Positions 1-9,341 are shown, counted from the first letter of the stretch. The stretch: DNA of 64,000 bases from JAVBOW01 sp031550125 (GCA_031550125.1 JAVBOW010000026.1:6305-70304), one strand, 5' to 3'. Notes: generated from the letters alone by a model not told the origin. A program made the numbers and translations.

Positions 1-2
1 AG

Positions 3-662
3 GCCGAGGGCGATCCCGACGCCGCCCGCCGCGTGAACGCCGAAGGCCCGGCCGTCCTGGCGCGCGTGGCTGCCGAAACGGGTGCGGCGCTGGTGCATAT
101 ATCAACCGATTATGTCTTCGACGGACAGAGCGCCATTCCCTATAAGGAGGACGACCCCACCTCCCCGCTGGGTATCTACGGCCTCACCAAGCTCGATGGC
201 GAGCGGGCAGTACGCCTTTCGGGGTGCCGCGGGATAATAATCCGCACGGCGTGGCTTTACAGCGCTTACGGCAATAACTTCGTCAAGACCATGCTGCGCC
301 TGGGTGGAGAACGCGAAACCGTTAGGGTCGTGGACGACCAATTCGGCTCGCCCACCTATGCGGCCGACCTGGCCGCCGCCATACTCTCCATATTGCCGCA
401 TATAGGCTCGCGCAGGGGCGAGGTTTACCACTATTCCAACGCAGGGCAAACGTCATGGGCGGGCTTTGCGGCCGAAGCCATGCGCCAGGCCGGCCTGGCG
501 GCGCGCGTGGAGGGCATACCCACGAGCGAATATCCCACCCCGGCCCGCCGCCCCAAATATTCGCTGTTGGATAAAACCAAGATAATAACCGATTTCAAAC
601 TCGACATACCGTCATGGGAAGAATCCCTGCGGGTGTGCATAAAAAAACTTACGGCGCAATGA
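3..662 (+). CDS. rfbD: dTDP-4-dehydrorhamnose reductase, 5' end cut by window
   Basis: This is the last enzyme of dTDP-L-rhamnose synthesis, which reduces dTDP-4-keto-L-rhamnose with NAD(P)H in the cytoplasm. The frame is open from the first bases, so about 65-70 N-terminal residues including the GxxGxxG nucleotide loop lie outside the window; the GTG at 33 is internal. Visible are STDYVFDG, the catalytic Tyr/Lys in YGLTKLDGE, the RTAWLYS strand and a C-terminal half typical of RmlD. The stop overlaps the ATG of rfbB (ATGA), so the two genes are translationally coupled. Family assignment is firm; this SDR family member is distinguished from RfbB by its shorter C-terminal part. Confidence 0.93.
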   Translation, partial: AEGDPDAARRVNAEGPAVLARVAAETGAALVHISTDYVFDGQSAIPYKEDDPTSPLGIYGLTKLDGERAVRLSGCRGIIIRTAWLYSAYGNNFVKTMLRLGGERETVRVVDDQFGSPTYAADLAAAILSILPHIGSRRGEVYHYSNAGQTSWAGFAAEAMRQAGLAARVEGIPTSEYPTPARRPKYSLLDKTKIITDFKLDIPSWEESLRVCIKKLTAQ

Positions 663-1711
663 AACGCAACATCCTTATCACCGGTGGCGCGGGCTTCATA
701 GGCTCGCACCTTGTACGCCTGATGGCGGTCAAATATCCCGATTACGGCATCTTCAACTTCGATTGCCTTACCTATGCCGGCAACCTGGGCAACCTGACGG
801 ACGTGGAGGGCCTTCCCAACTACCGTTTTATAAAAGGCGATATATGTGACGCCGAAGCGGTGGCCAAAGCCATGACTGAAAACAATATAGACGCGGTGAT
901 ACACCTGGCCGCCGAAAGTCATGTCGACCGCAGCATTCGCGATCCCTTCGCTTTCGCCAGGACGAATATCATGGGTACGCTGACGCTGTTGCAGGCGGCA
1001 CGCACGGCATGGGACGGTGATTTCGGCGGTAAGCTCTTCTATCACGTCTCTACCGACGAGGTTTACGGGTCGCTCGATAACGGCGGTTTCTTCGTCGAAA
1101 CCACCCCGTACGATCCCAAGAGTCCTTATTCGGCCTCGAAAGCCTCCAGCGATCACTTCGTGCGCGCCTACGCCAACACCTACGGCCTGCCCACGGTAAT
1201 ATCGAACTGCTCCAACAACTACGGTCCCAATCAGTTTCCCGAGAAGCTCATACCTCTGTTCATCAATAATATCCGCGAGGGTAAACCCCTGCCGGTCTAC
1301 GGCAAGGGCGAGAACGTGCGCGACTGGCTCTATGTGATAGACCACGCCAGGGCCATAGACGTCATCTTCCACAGCGGCAAAACGGGTGAAACCTACAATA
1401 TAGGTGGCTTCAACGAGTGGAAGAACATAGACCTTATCCACCTGCTGGTTAAAGTGACGGACAAACTGCTCGGAAATCCCGCGGGGACGTCGGAAAAGCT
1501 GATAACCTATATCACCGACCGTGCGGGACACGATCTGCGCTACGCCATAGACTCGTCGAAACTCAAGAACGAGCTGGGCTGGGAGCCTTCGCTGCAATTC
1601 GAAGAGGGCCTTGAAAAGACGGTGAAATGGTATCTCGACAACCCGAAATGGCTCGACGAGGTTACCAGCGGAGCCTACCAGAGGTATTACGAGCAGATGT
1701 ATTCGAAATAG
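659..1711 (+). CDS. rfbB: dTDP-glucose 4,6-dehydratase
   Basis: It converts dTDP-glucose to dTDP-4-keto-6-deoxyglucose, the second step of dTDP-rhamnose synthesis, using tightly bound NAD. The 350-residue protein has the Rossmann loop GGAGFIGSHL (residues 9-18), the catalytic Thr-Asp-Glu in STDEVYG (131-137) and the YSASK Tyr/Lys pair (Y157, K161), all intact, and the family's usual length. The start at 659 is chosen because MKRNILITGG begins exactly where RmlB proteins begin and overlaps the rfbD stop by 4 nt; an in-frame start at 614 would add 15 non-conserved residues. With rfbD it is the tail of a rhamnose cluster feeding cell-surface glycans; rfbA and rfbC are not in the window. Confidence 0.95.
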   Translation: MKRNILITGGAGFIGSHLVRLMAVKYPDYGIFNFDCLTYAGNLGNLTDVEGLPNYRFIKGDICDAEAVAKAMTENNIDAVIHLAAESHVDRSIRDPFAFARTNIMGTLTLLQAARTAWDGDFGGKLFYHVSTDEVYGSLDNGGFFVETTPYDPKSPYSASKASSDHFVRAYANTYGLPTVISNCSNNYGPNQFPEKLIPLFINNIREGKPLPVYGKGENVRDWLYVIDHARAIDVIFHSGKTGETYNIGGFNEWKNIDLIHLLVKVTDKLLGNPAGTSEKLITYITDRAGHDLRYAIDSSKLKNELGWEPSLQFEEGLEKTVKWYLDNPKWLDEVTSGAYQRYYEQMYSK

Positions 1712-1727
1712 CCGGAGCCATAGACGG

Positions 1728-3674
1728 ATGAGAGCGTTGGGCGATTTCAGGTATTTCGTCCGCCGTATACTGTTCCTGTATGCGGCGTTCATGCTGTGTC
1801 GCGTGGGTTTCTACGCGGCCAACGCCTCGTTGCTGGGGCCGTTGGCGTGGGGCGAGATCCCGGGCCTTCTGCACGGGGCGCTCGTATTCGATTCCGTGTC
1901 TATCTTTTATATCAACCTGCCGTTCCTCTTCTTTTCGCTTATACCTTTCAGGTTCAGGGCTTGTGCCGGATACCAGACGTTCCTGCGCTGGCTCTTCGTA
2001 ACGGTTAACACTCTGGGGCTGGCGGTGGATATCGCCGACATCATCTATTTCCCCTTTAAACTGGCCCGAATAGCGTGGGACGACGTGTCGCTCATGCAGG
2101 GCGGCAACGGCTGGCTGCTGGCCGGTCAATTTCTGCGCGAATACTGGTACGCCGTGCTGGCGCTGGCCGTCGTGGCCCGTACGCTCTGGGTCGGATTTGC
2201 AAAGATAGGCTATAAAGCCACGGAAATAAAGAGCGATGCGGCCTATTACCTTTCCCAGACGCTGCTGTTGCTATTCGGCGCGGTGGCTGCGGTATTCCTC
2301 ATACGAGGGTCGAATTTCGCCCACGCCACATTTCCGATAACTATCGGCGACGCCTCTATGTACGCCGCCCCGGAGAAGACGCCGCTCGTTTTGAGCAATC
2401 CTTTCGCCCTGATCCGCACCATAGGGCAAAAGCCTGATAATCCGGTGTATTTCAGTGATATGGAAGTCGATTCGATCTACACGCCGGTGCATTGCCCCTC
2501 AGTCGGGGCTGGACAGCGAGGGATCTTCGCCGGCCGCCGGCCCAATATAGTGCTGGTGATCCTCGAGAGTTTCGGCGCGGCGCATATCAAAGCGCTGAGC
2601 GACCAGTTCGCCCCTGGCGACTCGGGCTACACCCCGTTCCTCGATTCGCTCATCGGGCAAGGCTATATTTTCCGTAACGCCTATAACAGCGGTATGCGCT
2701 CCATTGACGCGCTGCCGGCCCTGTGGGCTTCCATACCTACTTTCAAAACCCAATTTCTCTCACTTCCGCAGTCCAACGCGCCGATGCGCGCCTTGCCATC
2801 CGTGTTGGACGGGATGGGATATTCCACGGCTTTCATGCACGGCGCGGTGCGCCAATCTATGAGTTTCGTCGCTTTCGGTAAGGCGGCTGGCGTGCAGCGC
2901 TTCTTCTCTCGCGAGGATTATCAGGCCGAGATGGGTTCCGACGGCTTCGACGGACTGTGGGGGATATGGGACCACAAATTCCTTCCGTATGCCGCGGATA
3001 AGCTCGGGACGTTGCCGCAGCCGTTCTTCGCAACCATCTTCACCCTTTCATCCCACCACCCGTATATTTTGCCCGAAGGTTTCGAAGGGCGTTATCCGGA
3101 GGGCAAGATGCCTATACAAAAGATGATAGCCTACAGCGACGAGGCGTTGAGGAATTTCTTCGCCCAGGTGTCGCGCCAGAAGTGGTTTGCTAATACCGTC
3201 TTTGTGATAACCGCCGACCACGGCTCCGGAGCCGACAATGAAAAGTACCGCCAGGCACCGTACACCAATGCCGTGCCGCTTTTATTCTACGATCCGTCGG
3301 GTTCGCTCAGGGGCGACGATATGCGCCCGGCGCAACATATAGATCTCATGCCCACCCTGTTGGGTATGCTCGGCTACGGCGAGCCTTATTTCGCCTTCGG
3401 TCGCGACCTGCTCGACGTCCGCGCGTCCGGTTACGCCATAACCTATACCGGAGGGGTATTCAACGCCGTGACCGACTCGCTGATCTACCGCTTCGACCGT
3501 AAAAATATCGTGGGAGTTTACGATTTCAGGCGCGATCCGGCGCAGCGGTGCAACCTTGCCGGGCCGGATTCGGGGAACGAAAGGCCCGCCGTGTGGATGA
3601 AAGCCTTCATACAGCAGTATTACAGCCATATTCGCCACAGGGACTTCCTCCCTCCTGCAGGCGCCTGCGAATAA
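1728..3674 (+). CDS. LtaS-like membrane sulfatase-fold transferase
   Basis: This is a 648-residue inner-membrane protein of the alkaline phosphatase superfamily, LtaS/MdoB branch, which moves phosphoglycerol or phosphoethanolamine groups onto surface glycans or lipids. The first about 230 residues form several hydrophobic segments; the rest is an extracytoplasmic catalytic domain. Visible are the metal-binding LVILESFG strand, a candidate nucleophile Ser325 in GMRSIDAL at the position where LtaS carries Thr/Ser, and the metal pair D497-H498 in TADHGSG. It lies 16 nt after rfbB and is probably cotranscribed, suggesting a role in decorating a surface polysaccharide. The transferred group cannot be read from the sequence; a phosphatase or sulfatase activity is less likely given the membrane domain. 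Confidence 0.8.
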   Translation: MRALGDFRYFVRRILFLYAAFMLCRVGFYAANASLLGPLAWGEIPGLLHGALVFDSVSIFYINLPFLFFSLIPFRFRACAGYQTFLRWLFVTVNTLGLAVDIADIIYFPFKLARIAWDDVSLMQGGNGWLLAGQFLREYWYAVLALAVVARTLWVGFAKIGYKATEIKSDAAYYLSQTLLLLFGAVAAVFLIRGSNFAHATFPITIGDASMYAAPEKTPLVLSNPFALIRTIGQKPDNPVYFSDMEVDSIYTPVHCPSVGAGQRGIFAGRRPNIVLVILESFGAAHIKALSDQFAPGDSGYTPFLDSLIGQGYIFRNAYNSGMRSIDALPALWASIPTFKTQFLSLPQSNAPMRALPSVLDGMGYSTAFMHGAVRQSMSFVAFGKAAGVQRFFSREDYQAEMGSDGFDGLWGIWDHKFLPYAADKLGTLPQPFFATIFTLSSHHPYILPEGFEGRYPEGKMPIQKMIAYSDEALRNFFAQVSRQKWFANTVFVITADHGSGADNEKYRQAPYTNAVPLLFYDPSGSLRGDDMRPAQHIDLMPTLLGMLGYGEPYFAFGRDLLDVRASGYAITYTGGVFNAVTDSLIYRFDRKNIVGVYDFRRDPAQRCNLAGPDSGNERPAVWMKAFIQQYYSHIRHRDFLPPAGACE

Positions 3675-3694
3675 GGTTTTTTTCTGCCGGATCT

Positions 3695-4357
3695 TTATTT
3701 GATGCTTACCAGCGAGTGCTTTATGGCGAACATTACCAGGTTGGCCGTGTTTCGTGCGCCGGTCTTTTCGAGGATATTCGCGCGGTGCTTGTCTACGGTG
3801 CGCTTCGATATGAACAACCTGTCCCCTATCTCATGGTTGGACATCCCCTTGCATATAAGTTCGAGTATTTCCAACTCCCTGTCCGACAGTATTTCGGCCG
3901 GATTTTCGTCTCCGCCGTGCTGCATTCCCATTCCCGCCACCAGCATCGTCAGCAGTTCCTGCGAAAAGTAGGTGTTGCCCGACGCTACAGCCTTTATCGC
4001 TGCCGTAACCTCGTCTATACTGCTGTTTTTCAGCAGGAAGCCTTTCACGCCCAAGGCTACCATACGGAAATAATACTCCTCGTCGCAATGCATAGAGAGG
4101 GTTATGATCCTTGCTCCGGGATATTCGGAGGCCATCTTTTCCGCTACCTCGAAACCTCCCATTCCTGGCATGTCTATGTCGAGCAGCACCACGTCGGCGA
4201 CAAGCCCGCCGCGCATCATCTCCACGAATTGCCGGCCGTCGGCGGCTTCCGCCACCACCTCGCACAGCCCGCCGCGGCATAGCAGTCCGCGCAGGCCGTC
4301 ACGGAAGAGTGCGTGGTCGTCCACCAGCACTACTTTAATTGTCTGCGGCGTTTCCAT
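3695..4357 (-). CDS. NarL/LuxR-family response regulator
   Basis: This 220-residue transcription factor has an N-terminal receiver domain (about residues 7-122) with acidic pair D13-D14, phosphoacceptor D60 in VVLLDIDMPG and conserved K109, followed by a LuxR-type helix-turn-helix (about 150-215) with LSDRELEILELICKGMSNHE and TVDKHRANI. Its start lies 28 nt inside the 3' end of the histidine kinase gene, so the two form a coupled two-component system. It is convergent with the LtaS-like gene, with only 20 nt between the two stops. Target genes cannot be inferred. Confidence 0.92.
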   Translation of the reverse strand: METPQTIKVVLVDDHALFRDGLRGLLCRGGLCEVVAEAADGRQFVEMMRGGLVADVVLLDIDMPGMGGFEVAEKMASEYPGARIITLSMHCDEEYYFRMVALGVKGFLLKNSSIDEVTAAIKAVASGNTYFSQELLTMLVAGMGMQHGGDENPAEILSDRELEILELICKGMSNHEIGDRLFISKRTVDKHRANILEKTGARNTANLVMFAIKHSLVSIK

Positions 4358-5313
4358 TCGGGGTTTTTCTTGAGGTTTACCGATATGCGGGCTTGCATCC
4401 CTTTACCTTTCTCCGATGTTATCTCGCAATCGCCCTTGAGCGAGTTTATGCGCGACGTGATGTTGGAAAGTCCCATGCCTATGTCCATCACCGCCTTGGG
4501 ATTGAACCCTTTCCCGTTGTCGCGGTAGATGATCGCTATTTCGTCGTTCGCGTAATCCACCGACAGCTCTATGGCGTCGCATCCCGAGTGTTTGAGGCTG
4601 TTGTTTATCAGCTCGCACACCACGCGGTAGAGTATCACCTCCACGTCGGTGTCGAACCTTTCGGATTTCAGACTGGTCTTGAAATCTATTTTAATATTAT
4701 TGAGGACCAGTGATTTAGATATGAAGTTGGATATCCCCCGCGCCAGGCCGAAATCGTTGAGTATATGCGGGCTGAGATTGTTGGATATTTCGCGCAGGCT
4801 ACGTATGGCTTCTTCTATCACGTAGTTGACGTTGGCCACGATCTGACCGCCCGCCTCGTCCAGGCCCTCTTTCGGGAGCGCCGAGAGCGACATCTTGGCC
4901 GACGAAAGCAGCGGCCCCAGCCCGTCGTGCAGCTCTTTGGCATAGCGCATGCGCTCTTTCTCCTCGGTACGCAAGACTGTGTTGAGGATGCGTTTTTCAG
5001 TGAGACGGCGGCGAAAATCGAGTTTTTCTATGTAATTGAATATCTTACGGACGTAAAATACCCCTACGGCGAAGCAGAGCGAAGTACCCACGCCGAGCCA
5101 GACGAAAAAATCGGGAGGCAATCGCCACTCCTTGCCTCCGGTAAGCTGCACGTATTCGGCCAGACGCAACACCGACATGGCCGACAGGGCTACGGTGAAG
5201 AGTATCCATGAAAAGTTGTATTTCGTTTCGCGCATCAACCCGATGGCCGTTATAGCCGCTATGAGCTGCAGCAGGATGGAGATTATGAGGAGCGTTTGAA
5301 GTACCATAAACAT
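4330..5313 (-). CDS. Sensor histidine kinase, HisKA_3/NarX type
   Basis: This 327-residue membrane kinase has two or three hydrophobic segments in the first about 90 residues with almost no periplasmic loop, then a linker helix, a HisKA_3 dimerisation domain with the phospho-accepting His129 in KELHDGLGPLL, and an HATPase_c domain with N-box (ELINNSLKH) and G1 box (DNGKGF). A small sensor portion suggests it senses within or near the membrane. A TATATTTG promoter motif lies just upstream at 5326-5333, leaving a leader of under 15 nt, so either the first Met or Met3 is used. It is the partner of the overlapping NarL-type regulator. Confidence 0.9.
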   Translation of the reverse strand: MFMVLQTLLIISILLQLIAAITAIGLMRETKYNFSWILFTVALSAMSVLRLAEYVQLTGGKEWRLPPDFFVWLGVGTSLCFAVGVFYVRKIFNYIEKLDFRRRLTEKRILNTVLRTEEKERMRYAKELHDGLGPLLSSAKMSLSALPKEGLDEAGGQIVANVNYVIEEAIRSLREISNNLSPHILNDFGLARGISNFISKSLVLNNIKIDFKTSLKSERFDTDVEVILYRVVCELINNSLKHSGCDAIELSVDYANDEIAIIYRDNGKGFNPKAVMDIGMGLSNITSRINSLKGDCEITSEKGKGMQARISVNLKKNPEWKRRRQLK

Positions 5314-5325
5314 GAGTCTTTAGTG

Positions 5326-5333
5326 CAAATATA
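5326..5333 (-). promoter_or_regulatory. -7 element TATATTTG of the two-component pair
   Basis: On the minus strand this reads TATATTTG, matching the Bacteroidota sigma-ABfr consensus TAnnTTTG, 12 nt before the kinase start. Confidence 0.6.
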
Positions 5334-5389
5334 AGTTTTTTGTGACAGAAACCCGACTCTGTAAGCGCAATTACTGCGTGCAACGGCGG

Positions 5390-5422
5390 AAAGGCCGCTC
5401 CGGAAAAATCGGGGCGGCCTTT
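5390..5422 (-). terminator. Rho-independent-like hairpin after rplS
   Basis: Arms 5390-5401 and 5411-5422 form a 12-bp GC-rich stem with one G-U pair, flanked by A/T runs. It lies 21 nt after the rplS stop and upstream of the kinase promoter, so it fits an rplS terminator. Confidence 0.75.
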
Positions 5423-5443
5423 CGTCGTATTGCGCGGTGGCTA

Positions 5444-5803
5444 TTATTTCGAGCCGAAATGCTTCTCTTTGATACGGGCTTTCTTACCTGTAAGGTCGCG
5501 CAGGTAGTAGATGCGCGAGCGGCGTACCACGCCCACTTTGTTCACTTCGATCGAGTCGATGTGGGGAGAGTAGAGGGGGAATATGCGCTCTACGCCCACG
5601 CCGTTGGATATTTTGCGGATGGTGAACATTTTGGTGATGCCGCGGCCTTTGATCTGGATAACTACGCCGCGGAACGATTGCAGGCGCTCTTTGTTACCCT
5701 CTATGATCTTGTAGGTTACTGTGATCGTGTCTCCGCTCTTGAACGAGGGGACTTCTTTGGCGGGCCACATCGAGGCCTCTGCGATTCTGATAAGGTTATC
5801 CAT
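5444..5803 (-). CDS. rplS: 50S ribosomal protein L19
   Basis: L19 lies at the 30S-50S interface of the ribosome. The 119-residue protein has the expected length and signature blocks: FKSGDTITVTYKI, RLQSFRGVVIQIKGRG, the conserved VERIFPLYSPHIDSIEV segment and the basic tail GKKARIKEK. It is monocistronic, with a TACCTTTG promoter motif at 5883-5890, an approximately 75-nt leader and its own terminator hairpin. It is divergent from surE. Confidence 0.98.
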   Translation of the reverse strand: MDNLIRIAEASMWPAKEVPSFKSGDTITVTYKIIEGNKERLQSFRGVVIQIKGRGITKMFTIRKISNGVGVERIFPLYSPHIDSIEVNKVGVVRRSRIYYLRDLTGKKARIKEKHFGSK

Positions 5804-5882
5804 TTTCTGTCGTTTTGTTTCATTAAGGCGGGAACGTTACGGACTCCTGTGTTCTCATTAAGAGGTTCCTCGCACCGAGCCG

Positions 5883-5890
5883 CAAAGGTA
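5883..5890 (-). promoter_or_regulatory. -7 element TACCTTTG of rplS
   Basis: TACCTTTG on the minus strand, about 80 nt before the rplS start. The leader 5804-5880 carries no obvious ORF. Confidence 0.6.
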
Positions 5891-5937
5891 AGAGTATTTT
5901 TTCGATAAACAAAATATTTTTCATCCGCATTAGTAAC

Positions 5938-5945
5938 TATCTTTG
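5938..5945 (+). promoter_or_regulatory. -7 element TATCTTTG of surE
   Basis: TATCTTTG matches the consensus. It overlaps a possible TTG start at 5943, which argues that translation starts downstream at 5952 or 5964. Confidence 0.6.
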
Positions 5946-5951
5946 TGCGAT

Positions 5952-6728
5952 ATGAATGGAATTATGGATAAACCGCTTATTCTGGTAACCAACGACGACG
6001 GCGTGGGGGCCAAGGGATTGCAATATGCCGTACGCGTGGCGCAGCGTTTCGGGCGCGTCGTCGTGGTGGCTCCCGAGCAGACCCAGTCGGGCATGTCGCA
6101 TGCCATCACTATGTTCCGTCCTCTCTACCTGCGGCGCGTACGCCAGGCCGAGGGACTCGACGTATACGCCTGTTCCGGAACTCCGGTGGATTGCGTCAAG
6201 ATGGCCTTCGACTACCTGCTCAAAGAGACGCCCGCGCTTGTGATATCGGGGATAAACCACGGATCCAATTCTGCGGTGAACGTATTGTATTCAGGGACTA
6301 TGGGCGCGGCTATAGAGGGCAGCTTCTACGACGTGCCGTCGGTGGGGCTTTCGCTTACCGACCACGATCCGGAGGCCGATTTCGAGGCCGCAGCCGTTTA
6401 CGCCGAGAGGATAATAGCCAAGCTGCTCGCCGAAAAGCCCTCTCCGCCCATCTGCTGGAACGTCAATATCCCCAACGTGCCTTACGACGAGATCAGAGGC
6501 GTGCGCCTCTGCCGCCAGAACGCCGGCTATTGGAAAGAGGAGTTCGAGCAGCGCAAAGATCCGCGCGGCCACGACTATTACTGGCTCAACGGCAGTTTCT
6601 TCAATATGGAGCCGCAGGCCGTCGACACCGACGAATGGGCGCTAAGGAACAACTATGTCTCGATAGTACCCATACAGATAGACCTGACGGACTACAGGCA
6701 ACTCGAAAAATCCAAAGATTGGTTTTAG
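5952..6728 (+). CDS. surE: 5'/3'-nucleotidase SurE
   Basis: SurE is a metal-dependent nucleoside monophosphate phosphatase linked to stationary-phase survival. The N-terminal metal-binding signature LVTNDDG is intact, followed by VAPEQTQSGMSHAITM, the VISGINHGSN block and the GTMGAAIEG block, all family hallmarks; at about 258 residues the length is normal. The ATG at 5952 is chosen over an upstream TTG because that TTG lies inside the promoter motif; the ATG at 5964 is an equally good alternative, giving MDKPLILVTNDDG. It is convergent with gtrA. Confidence 0.95.
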   Translation: MNGIMDKPLILVTNDDGVGAKGLQYAVRVAQRFGRVVVVAPEQTQSGMSHAITMFRPLYLRRVRQAEGLDVYACSGTPVDCVKMAFDYLLKETPALVISGINHGSNSAVNVLYSGTMGAAIEGSFYDVPSVGLSLTDHDPEADFEAAAVYAERIIAKLLAEKPSPPICWNVNIPNVPYDEIRGVRLCRQNAGYWKEEFEQRKDPRGHDYYWLNGSFFNMEPQAVDTDEWALRNNYVSIVPIQIDLTDYRQLEKSKDWF

Positions 6729-6747
6729 CGGCCGCTGTAAAAGGACG

Positions 6748-7263
6748 CTAAATCTCGGCGCAACCCCTGAAACTGAAGTATTTCTGCATCAGGTAGCTGT
6801 AGAATGTCGTTATTATTATCTGGAGTGCGTAGGCGGGCGTGGCCCAAATGCCGCACACGTCCACGAAGAACGTCATGCATAAATAGTATAGCAACAGCGA
6901 TCCGGCCACCGAAAGCAGATAACGCAGCAACTGTGTCCGGTTGCGCAGCGGCGAGTGCTTGAAAGCCACGTGCTTGTTGAGCCAGAAACCGGTAAGGAAG
7001 ATGACAGGGAAGACGATGCACCCTGCCGCTATCTTGGCCGATACCACTATGTCGGCGCAACCGCCGGCGCATGGGAGCGTCCCGAGGCGCAGGTCGCGCT
7101 GCCCGAGCAGCATGTTGTAGACAATATAGTAGAGGACAAGGTTTACGACCATATTGATACTCCCGCAAGCCCCATAGCGGAACGTCTGCAGCGGCATAAC
7201 CTTGTTTACTGGCGCTATGTAAAGGCCGTCTATGGCCTTGGAGACGAGACGCGAAAATTTCAT
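6748..7263 (-). CDS. GtrA-family membrane protein
   Basis: This 171-residue protein has four hydrophobic segments, an early FRYGACGSINMVVNLVLYY helix and the late FLTGFWLNKHVAFKH and SYLMQKYFSF segments that define the GtrA/DPMS family (PF04138). Members are thought to help flip or present polyprenyl-linked sugars for glycan modification; the exact role here is inference. Its ATG overlaps the uvrB stop (ATGA), so it is cotranscribed with a DNA-repair gene, an arrangement without obvious functional logic. No glycosyltransferase partner lies next to it. Confidence 0.85.
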   Translation of the reverse strand: MKFSRLVSKAIDGLYIAPVNKVMPLQTFRYGACGSINMVVNLVLYYIVYNMLLGQRDLRLGTLPCAGGCADIVVSAKIAAGCIVFPVIFLTGFWLNKHVAFKHSPLRNRTQLLRYLLSVAGSLLLYYLCMTFFVDVCGIWATPAYALQIIITTFYSYLMQKYFSFRGCAEI

Positions 7264-9281
7264 TCTGCCTTATATTGTTGCGCTTCCGCCGCAGCTTTCA
7301 GCCTGTTTTGCAATTCGTACATCCGGTCGCGGTGGACTACCGCCGCGGCGAAGTCGAGGGCGTCCGACGCCGCCAGCATCATGGCGCGCGCCTCCTCTAT
7401 CTGTTTCTCTATCTCCCCTGCGGCGGCCGAGTAGGCGGGTTTCACGTCGGCGGCCATGCTTGCGGCGTTTCCTGCGGCGGGGTAGGCCAACGGGGCCTCC
7501 TGCTGCGCGGTGTTGCGCCTGGCCTGCCGCGGGAACATGCCGTGGGCGGCGTTGAATGCCGACTGGCGGTTGCGTCGGTCGTTGCTTTCGCGTACTGCCT
7601 GCAGCATCGATTCGGTGGCTTTGTCGGCGTACAGTATTACCATGCCACTGGCGTGGCGCGCGGCGCGTCCGGCCGTCTGGGTGAGCGATCGGGCGTTGCG
7701 CAGGAATCCCTCCTTGTCGGCGTCCATGATGGCCACCAGCGACACCTCGGGCAGGTCGAGTCCCTCGCGGAGCAGGTTGACTCCTATCAGCACGTCGAAC
7801 ATCCCCGCCCTCAGGTCTTCGAGTATCTTCGCCCTTTCGAGCGTCTCCACGTCGGAGTGTATATAGCGGCTGCGTACGCCGTGGCGGTCGAAATATTTCG
7901 ACAGTTCCTCGGCCATGCGCTTGGTGAGCGTGACGACGAGTATCTTCTCCTCTTTGCGTACGCGGTCGTCTATCTCCTCCATCAGGTCGTCTATCTGGTC
8001 GGCCGTGGGGCGTATTATCATTGGAGGGTCCAACAGGCCCGTGGGACGTATTATCTGCTCCACCACCATTCCTTCGGATTTGGTGAATTCGTAGTCGCCG
8101 GGCGTGGCGCTCACATAAAGCACCTGTCGTGTCATCGATTCGAATTCACTGAACGTCAGGGGACGGTTGTCCACGGCTGCGGGCAGGCGGAAACCGTATT
8201 CCACAAGATTTTCCTTGCGCGCGCGGTCGCCGCCGTACATGGCCCTTATCTGCGGCAGCGTCACGTGGCTTTCGTCTATTACCGTCAGGTAGTCGTCGGG
8301 GAAATAGTCCAGCAGGCAGAACGGACGGCTGCCCGGCGGACGCCCGTCGAAATAGCGCGAGTAATTCTCTATCCCGGGACAGTACCCCAGTTCCTTTATC
8401 ATCTCCAGGTCATATTCCACGCGCCGCTTTATCTGCTCGGCCTCTTTCACGCGGCCCTGCTCCTCGAAATATTTTATGCGGTGTCCCAGGTCTATCTGTA
8501 TTTGGGCAATGGCCGTGTTGATGCGTTCTTTGGTGGTTACGAACAGGTTGGCCGGGTAGAACACGGCCTCGTCTACCGCCTGAATGCGTTTGCCGGTGGA
8601 AGCTTCGATTAAGGATATCTCCTCTATCTCGTCGTAATAGAACCCTATGCGGTAGCAAACCTCGCCGAAAGGCAGGCATACGTCCAGCGTGTCGCCGCTA
8701 AGGCGGAAAGTGGCCGGCGAAAGCTCTGTCTCGGTACGCGTGTACAGCGCCTCCACCAGCGAATAGAGCAGTTTCTGCATGGATATGCCCTGTCCCTTCT
8801 CGAGCTTTATCGCCAGTTGGTGGAAGTCGTCGGGGTTGCCTATGCCGTAGAGACACGATACGCTCGATATGACTATCACGTCGCGCCGTCCGGAGAGCAG
8901 CGATGCGGTGGTGTGCAGTCGCAGCTTCTCTATCTCGTCGTTAATGGCCAGGTCTTTCTCTATGTATGTGTCTGTCTTCGGGAGGTATGCCTCGGGCTGG
9001 TAGTAGTCGTAATACGACACGAAATACTCCACCGCGTTCTCGGGGAAGAACTGCTTGAATTCGTTGTATAGCTGGTATGCGAGCGTCTTGTTGTGCGACA
9101 GCACCAGCGTGGGCCGTTGAAGGCCGGCCACCACGTTGGCCACCGTGAAGGTTTTGCCCGATCCGGTCACTCCCATCAGCGTGTTGTGGCGGCACGGACC
9201 CGAGAGGGCCTCCGTAAGGGCTGCTATTGCCTCGGGCTGGTCGCCCGCGGGGGCGAAATTTGATACGAGTTTGAACTCCAT
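7260..9281 (-). CDS. uvrB: Excinuclease ABC subunit B
   Basis: UvrB is the damage-verifying helicase-like subunit of nucleotide excision repair and works with UvrA and UvrC. The 673-residue protein shows Walker A GVTGSGKTFT (residues 38-47), the beta-hairpin region around SYYDYYQPEAYLP, the DESH box, helicase motif VLVGVNLLREGLDLPEV-like block near residue 530 and a C-terminal UVR domain with paired Arg/Glu helices for UvrC contact. The start at 9281 gives MEFKLVSNFAPAGDQP, the standard N-terminus, and sits 20 nt after a TAACTTTG motif; a longer in-frame start at 9386 would cross the promoter and the divergent dnaG start. Confidence 0.97.
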   Translation of the reverse strand: MEFKLVSNFAPAGDQPEAIAALTEALSGPCRHNTLMGVTGSGKTFTVANVVAGLQRPTLVLSHNKTLAYQLYNEFKQFFPENAVEYFVSYYDYYQPEAYLPKTDTYIEKDLAINDEIEKLRLHTTASLLSGRRDVIVISSVSCLYGIGNPDDFHQLAIKLEKGQGISMQKLLYSLVEALYTRTETELSPATFRLSGDTLDVCLPFGEVCYRIGFYYDEIEEISLIEASTGKRIQAVDEAVFYPANLFVTTKERINTAIAQIQIDLGHRIKYFEEQGRVKEAEQIKRRVEYDLEMIKELGYCPGIENYSRYFDGRPPGSRPFCLLDYFPDDYLTVIDESHVTLPQIRAMYGGDRARKENLVEYGFRLPAAVDNRPLTFSEFESMTRQVLYVSATPGDYEFTKSEGMVVEQIIRPTGLLDPPMIIRPTADQIDDLMEEIDDRVRKEEKILVVTLTKRMAEELSKYFDRHGVRSRYIHSDVETLERAKILEDLRAGMFDVLIGVNLLREGLDLPEVSLVAIMDADKEGFLRNARSLTQTAGRAARHASGMVILYADKATESMLQAVRESNDRRNRQSAFNAAHGMFPRQARRNTAQQEAPLAYPAAGNAASMAADVKPAYSAAAGEIEKQIEEARAMMLAASDALDFAAAVVHRDRMYELQNRLKAAAEAQQYKAE

Positions 9282-9301
9282 TCGGGATCGGATATAATCT
9301 G

Positions 9302-9309
9302 CAAAGTTA
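9302..9309 (-). promoter_or_regulatory. -7 element TAACTTTG of uvrB
   Basis: TAACTTTG on the minus strand, 20 nt before the uvrB ATG. It supports the 9281 start. Confidence 0.6.
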
Positions 9310-9341
9310 GTAAAAAATGCTAATGATTGATATAAAATAGC